From Welwitschia mirabilis (Eukaryota; Gnetophyta; Gnetopsida; Welwitschiales), in NCBI GenBank assembly GCA_051453625.1, contig JBOZIK010000001.1:73534456-73598455 (forward strand): a DNA stretch of 64,000 bases, written 5' to 3'. Shown in pieces: positions 60,390 to 64,000 of this stretch. Below the pieces are notes generated by a model. That model searched no databases and had not been told where the DNA came from. It saw only the letters and a list, made by a program, of their open reading frames with translations. Made by a program: the position numbers and the translations under genes. How positions within the stretch are numbered: the stretch's first letter is position 1; every line of letters starts with the position of its first letter.

Positions 60390-61450
60390 GTTCTCAATGT
60401 TGTCATTTTGAAGCATCTATAGGTTATTTTTTTGCTAATAAAGCCACTATAAGAATTATTCATTATGGAATTTATTGGGATTCCATTTTCAAAGGATCTT
60501 ATGTTTATTAAATATCTTGCTAAAATTATTAAAACTTTGGGATTATTACTCTAAAAATCATGATGCCTTTAAATCTAGTTCTTATTGGAGAACATTTTGA
60601 CATATGAAAAATTAACTTGCAAGATTTTTATCCTCCTTCTAATGGATGCTAATACATTCTTGTATCTATTAACTATAATATTAAAGGAATAGAAGCCTTT
60701 AATTGTAAAAATAATGTTACCTAAACTATAGTTAAATTTTTAAAAGAGAACATGTTATCTAGATTTAGTTATTCTACAGTACTTATTAGTGATGGTAGAT
60801 TCACTTTTGCAATAAAATTTTCAACAAGCTTCTTAATAAGTATAAGGTCTTTTAAAAAATTATCGCATCTTATCAATCCTAAACTAGTGGTTAAGTTAAA
60901 TTTACCAATGGAAAATCAAGCATATCTTACAAAAAGTGGTAAGTTAAACTAGAAGATATTAGTCATTAAAATTAAATGATGTTTTGTGGGCCTATATACC
61001 TATATTCAAAACACCATTGGGGATGTTACCTTTTATATTAGTATATGATCTTGCAACCTTACTATAGAACATGACCAGAAATCCTACAAGATCATTAAAC
61101 ACATGAAATTAGACCTTGGCATAATAAGTTCCTATAGGAAAATTTAACTGCATGAGTTATAAGAGCTTAGGAATAATGTTATTAAAACATGAAATTTAAT
61201 AAACAAAAAATGAAGATACTTCATGATTAACATACTTTTAGAAAAATATTACATGAAGGATATTTAGTTTTAATGTACAATTCTAGATTACATTTATTTT
61301 TTGGTAAGCTATTTTTTAAGTGGAAAGATCCTTACACAATAAAACAAGTGTTATTGAATGAATTATTTCTCATTAAAAATCCCAAAAACCATTAGTTATT
61401 CAAATTCCATAGCCACTATCTTAAACATTTTCATCCATCCCTCCCATTTA
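60390..61450 (+). pseudogene. Integrase of element C (degenerate)
   Basis: Plus-strand order: CHFEASIGYFFANKATIRII and HYGIYWDSIFKGSYVY (60402-60510, zinc-binding N-terminal region). The core has INLQDFYPPSNG near 60612-60648, YILVSINYNIKGIEAFNC (about 60655-60710) and FSYSTVLISDGRFTF at 60763-60808, the last being the L-I-S-D-x-G catalytic segment. C-terminal pieces run to about 61450 (HILNIFIHPS-like). Open frame 60752-60952 covers part of the core. Stops and shifts elsewhere. Confidence 0.85.
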
Positions 61451-61588
61451 TGTATGATTTTATAAGACTTACTACTCATGATTAATGGCCTTTAGGATTA
61501 ACCAATAATAAGTGATCTTTTGTAATTTGAAGTTTTAGTTGAGATTAGGTGCATTTATGCTTTTTAAGAGAAACTCATCTTTATCTTA

Positions 61589-61615
61589 NNNNNNNNNNNN
61601 NNNNNNNNNNNNNNN
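61589..61615. other. Assembly gap (27 N)
   Basis: Unsequenced bases just downstream of the integrase of C. Confidence 0.98.
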
Positions 61616-61888
61616 TTGATATCTTTAATTTAGAAAAATCAATGGATGAAAAGGTAGATTTTCTACTTTCATATAATGTCCTTTGTTTTCAAGAGTTTAT
61701 ATGGATAAGATTGCTTTTCTATTAGGATAATGAACCAATTACTCCTCTTGTGTACTTATATTTTTAAACAAAAAAAGAAAGAAGGAAAGAAGAAAAAATA
61801 AAAACACATAAAGATACACACACAGACACACACACACACACACACACACACAGAGACACACACACACACACACACACATAGAGACACA

Positions 61889-61928
<40 letters not shown>

Positions 61929-62666
61929 NNNNNNNNNNNNNNNNNNNNNNNNNNNNNNNNNNNNNNNNNNNNNNNNNNNNNNNNNNNNNNNNNNNNNNNN
62001 NNNNNNNNNNNNNNNNNNNNNNNNNNNNGGGGGAGAAGAGAGAGAGGGGGAGAGAGAGAAGGAAAAGAAAAGATAGATAAGAATAATTAAAATGGAAAAA
62101 TCTCTTCTGTAGAAGTAAAATTTCTTTTTTATTAATTTTATTAGGTTTAGTCAACTATATTTGAGCTATGAACACTTACTAACAATGAAGCTCTAAAGAT
62201 CTATTTGTAGCACATTTAACTACATTAAGGGCATAGATGCATGCTAGTAATGCAACATTGAATTTTTCATGTACAACATGTTTAACTCTATTAGAAGAAA
62301 GTGGTGGAGTAATGAATTCTTAATACGATCAAATTCTTGAGATAAAGTTACTCATGACTAAAGAAGGGAGAATTTAAAAGAAAATTAAGGTGAAAATTTA
62401 AGATCTTTTATGTCTTGCTTTCTTTAATTCTTGTAATTAAAATTTATTTACTAGCATTGAATTTACATGAGTTTACCTTGTTGATACCTTACTTGTATGA
62501 TATTAAATCCATTAAAATAATTTTAAAAATCATAAAAATATTATTAACTTAGACAATTATCTTAGAATTAGTCTCCATTATTCATAGGTTACATGTTGAG
62601 ATATCATTTTCAGTACATTTTTACTTCATAACCATTTACATTACTATTTTAACCATTAAAATATGC
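61616..62666. other. Unclassified flank between elements C and A5
   Basis: Holds the microsatellite and a second gap. The remaining ~700 bases (61616-61790, 62085-62666) show no frame, LTR edge or primer site. They may be the pol-downstream spacer of C. Confidence 0.4.
61815..62061. repeat. Compound (CA)n-(GA)n-(G)n microsatellite with 100-N gap
   Basis: CA run 61815-61890 with GAGA interruptions, GA run 61892-61920, then eight G and a gap (61929-62028), and GA-rich sequence after it. The gap lies in the homopurine tract, a usual cause of assembly failure. Frames through this region are artefacts. Confidence 0.95.
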
Positions 62667-63921
62667 TGTTGCAATGTGAATTTATGTAATCCTTAAATCT
62701 TTAAGTAAATCTTATAGATGACAAATGCTTGCAGAAAAAAACACCCTAGTATAGATGGGAGTTAACTTGAATATCGTAATTTGTTGAAGGAACTAGATTA
62801 GAAATTAGAAAATTTACTTCAATAAAGTATTGTTAATCTTTAATCTTTTTTCTTTAGGTAAATAAAAGTAAAAACAATGAAAATGTAATGCAAGATGAAT
62901 GATAATGTAATGCTTATGGATGAAATACAAATGAAATGAATCTATTTAACTATCAAGCTTTCTATCATAAAGATTAGTCATAATAACTTAGATTAATTAT
63001 GAATAACTATCACTTAACCATAATCAACATAATATATAAGATACATCAAATAGAATAAATGTAACTATGGAAATATAATATGAAATAAATACAATATCTA
63101 AAATAATAGTGTCAACCTCAATAAAGGTTTCCCTTATGATATAGATCAACTATGAAGTTATCACAAAATCATAACCAATATAAACCATAAGGGAGATGCA
63201 CATAATAGAAGTAAAATTGTTCTTGTATTAATATTTAAATGAATCAAGCATTCACTTACAAAGTGGCAGAACCTCAATGAAGGATACACAACATAGCACC
63301 AAGGAAAACTTATCTTTATAGCTACAAATGGATCTATTTCCCTTTAATCTCCTATTACAATACTTTCTAGTATGAAAGATGAATTAGGAGTAAGGACAAA
63401 GGGGTATTTATAGTTTTACATTAAAGATTCTAGAAGTAAAACCCTAGATGTTGGAGATAAAACCTTAGTAGCCCACATAGGGCATATGACCCCATTATAA
63501 TGATAATTTAATTTATTTAAATGAAATAGTTATAATATTGGTTGTTGTCTAGAAAACACAAGGAATGATTTCCTATAAGAAATGGTGATTCATTAGCTTC
63601 TATCCTCATAGTTAGCCCCATAGCTCTAGTTCATGCTAGCATTAGTATCATCCTAACTATCATGAGGATGACAAAGGGGATGACATGCTTCCTTATCTTT
63701 TTAGCTAAGATAAATTAGCCTTCTGCATCATTGATCTTTTCTTCAAAGTGTTAGGCATTAGAATATACCTGAAATACCTCTAAATATGCTAATAATTATG
63801 TGTTTCTATGATCATCCCATTGAATTTTGATGATTATCAGAAGTTCACCTAAACTTATCTAAATATCCTACAAAGTTACTTAATATACCCCAACAAATAC
63901 ATACAATTTGACATTACAACA
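62667..63921 (-). repeat. 3' LTR of another family-A copy (A5)
   Basis: It starts TGTTGCAATG at 62667 and ends CAACA at 63921, 1255 bp. It aligns with 10711-11982 over its length. The element body continues to the right beyond the window. Confidence 0.88.
63405..63412 (-). promoter_or_regulatory. Putative TATA box of A5 LTR
   Basis: The minus strand reads TATAAATA followed by CCCC; matches the A1 site. Confidence 0.6.
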
Positions 63922-64000
63922 TAGCCTTACACTTAGCATTGTCAGTCTCTGATAAAGTAAGTAAACAACTATAAATTAGAAGCCAAATTGAGTAAGATAA
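63922..64000 (-). mobile_element. Interior of A5: purine tract and start of 3' untranslated region
   Basis: The minus strand reads AAGTGTAAGGCTA before the LTR, a decayed polypurine tract. The next 60 bases (AAACAACTATAAATTAGAAGCCAAATT on plus) match 12020-12050 of A2. Truncated by the window edge. Confidence 0.75.

Larger units (their letters stand above)
40673..61588 (+). mobile_element. Athila-like element C, host of two later insertions
   Basis: Plus-strand LTR, tRNA-Asp-type primer site, gag, protease, RT, RNase H and integrase are all present. Gag is interrupted twice, by the complete element A4 and by the solo LTR B2. With those removed, the C body would be about 7 kb. The 3' ORF and 3' LTR are not recognised before the gaps at 61589-61615 and 61929-62028. 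Confidence 0.85.

Noticed and set aside
61756-62154. Open frames on both strands across the microsatellite and gap
   Set aside because: Translation of CA/GA simple repeats and N; no biological meaning.
1-64000. Search for tRNA, rRNA, CRISPR arrays, riboswitches or intact host genes
   Set aside because: Nothing with convincing cloverleaf, rRNA or exon structure was seen by eye. Bacterial-type features are not expected in this plant-like sequence.

Overview
The window reads as gene-poor heterochromatin from a flowering plant. It is visibly very AT-rich, and I find no intact host gene, tRNA or rRNA gene. Almost everything that can be identified is decayed LTR retrotransposon of plant lineages: Athila-like Ty3/gypsy elements with a tRNA-Asp-type primer site, SIRE-like and another Ty1/copia type with an initiator-tRNA-Met primer site, and one ~4 kb solo-LTR-like insertion resembling the long LTRs of Tekay/Del chromoviruses. 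I cannot name the species.

Layout, left block (1-31450), mostly minus strand. 1-7673 is Athila-like copy A1 (INT, RNase H, RT, PR, gag, primer site, 5' LTR), lying in the gag of a minus-strand SIRE-like copia (7674-9757). That copia lies in another family-A LTR (9758-10426), which lies in a family-B LTR (10427-10710). Copy A2 (10711-19730) contributes a 3' LTR, an extra 3' ORF remnant and a spacer split by a ~4 kb insertion (15348-19334). A transposon-end-like repeat cluster (19731-20222) and a gap follow. Copy A3 (20323-27685) runs from the pol-downstream region to a truncated 5' LTR. Family-B copy B1 (27686-31450) keeps gag, primer site and LTR.

Middle (31451-36380) is about 5 kb of very AT-rich, unclassified DNA. 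Right block (36381-64000), mostly plus strand, is a nest: SIRE-like copia S2 (protease and start of integrase) is cut by copia T1 (LTR 37813-38081, gag, PR, INT). T1 is cut by Athila-like element C (LTR from 40673, gag, PR, RT, RNase H, INT up to 61450). The gag of C is cut by the complete element A4 (43210-55743; both LTRs; perfect 5-bp target duplication TATAC) and by solo LTR B2 (about 56168-57442). A microsatellite/gap block and the 3' LTR of another family-A copy, A5 (62667-63921), close the window.

In their original state these genes would have worked together within each element: gag for the particle, PR for maturation, RT/RNase H for cDNA synthesis from the tRNA primer, and INT for insertion. 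All are now broken by in-frame stops, many at positions where Gln codons are expected, and CpG sites in the primer sites are consistently lost. This suggests long residence in methylated chromatin. The most unusual signal is a short palindromic motif (core TCATCYAGATGA) that recurs in LTRs, leaders, the PR-RT linker and spacers of family A, in non-coding sequence.
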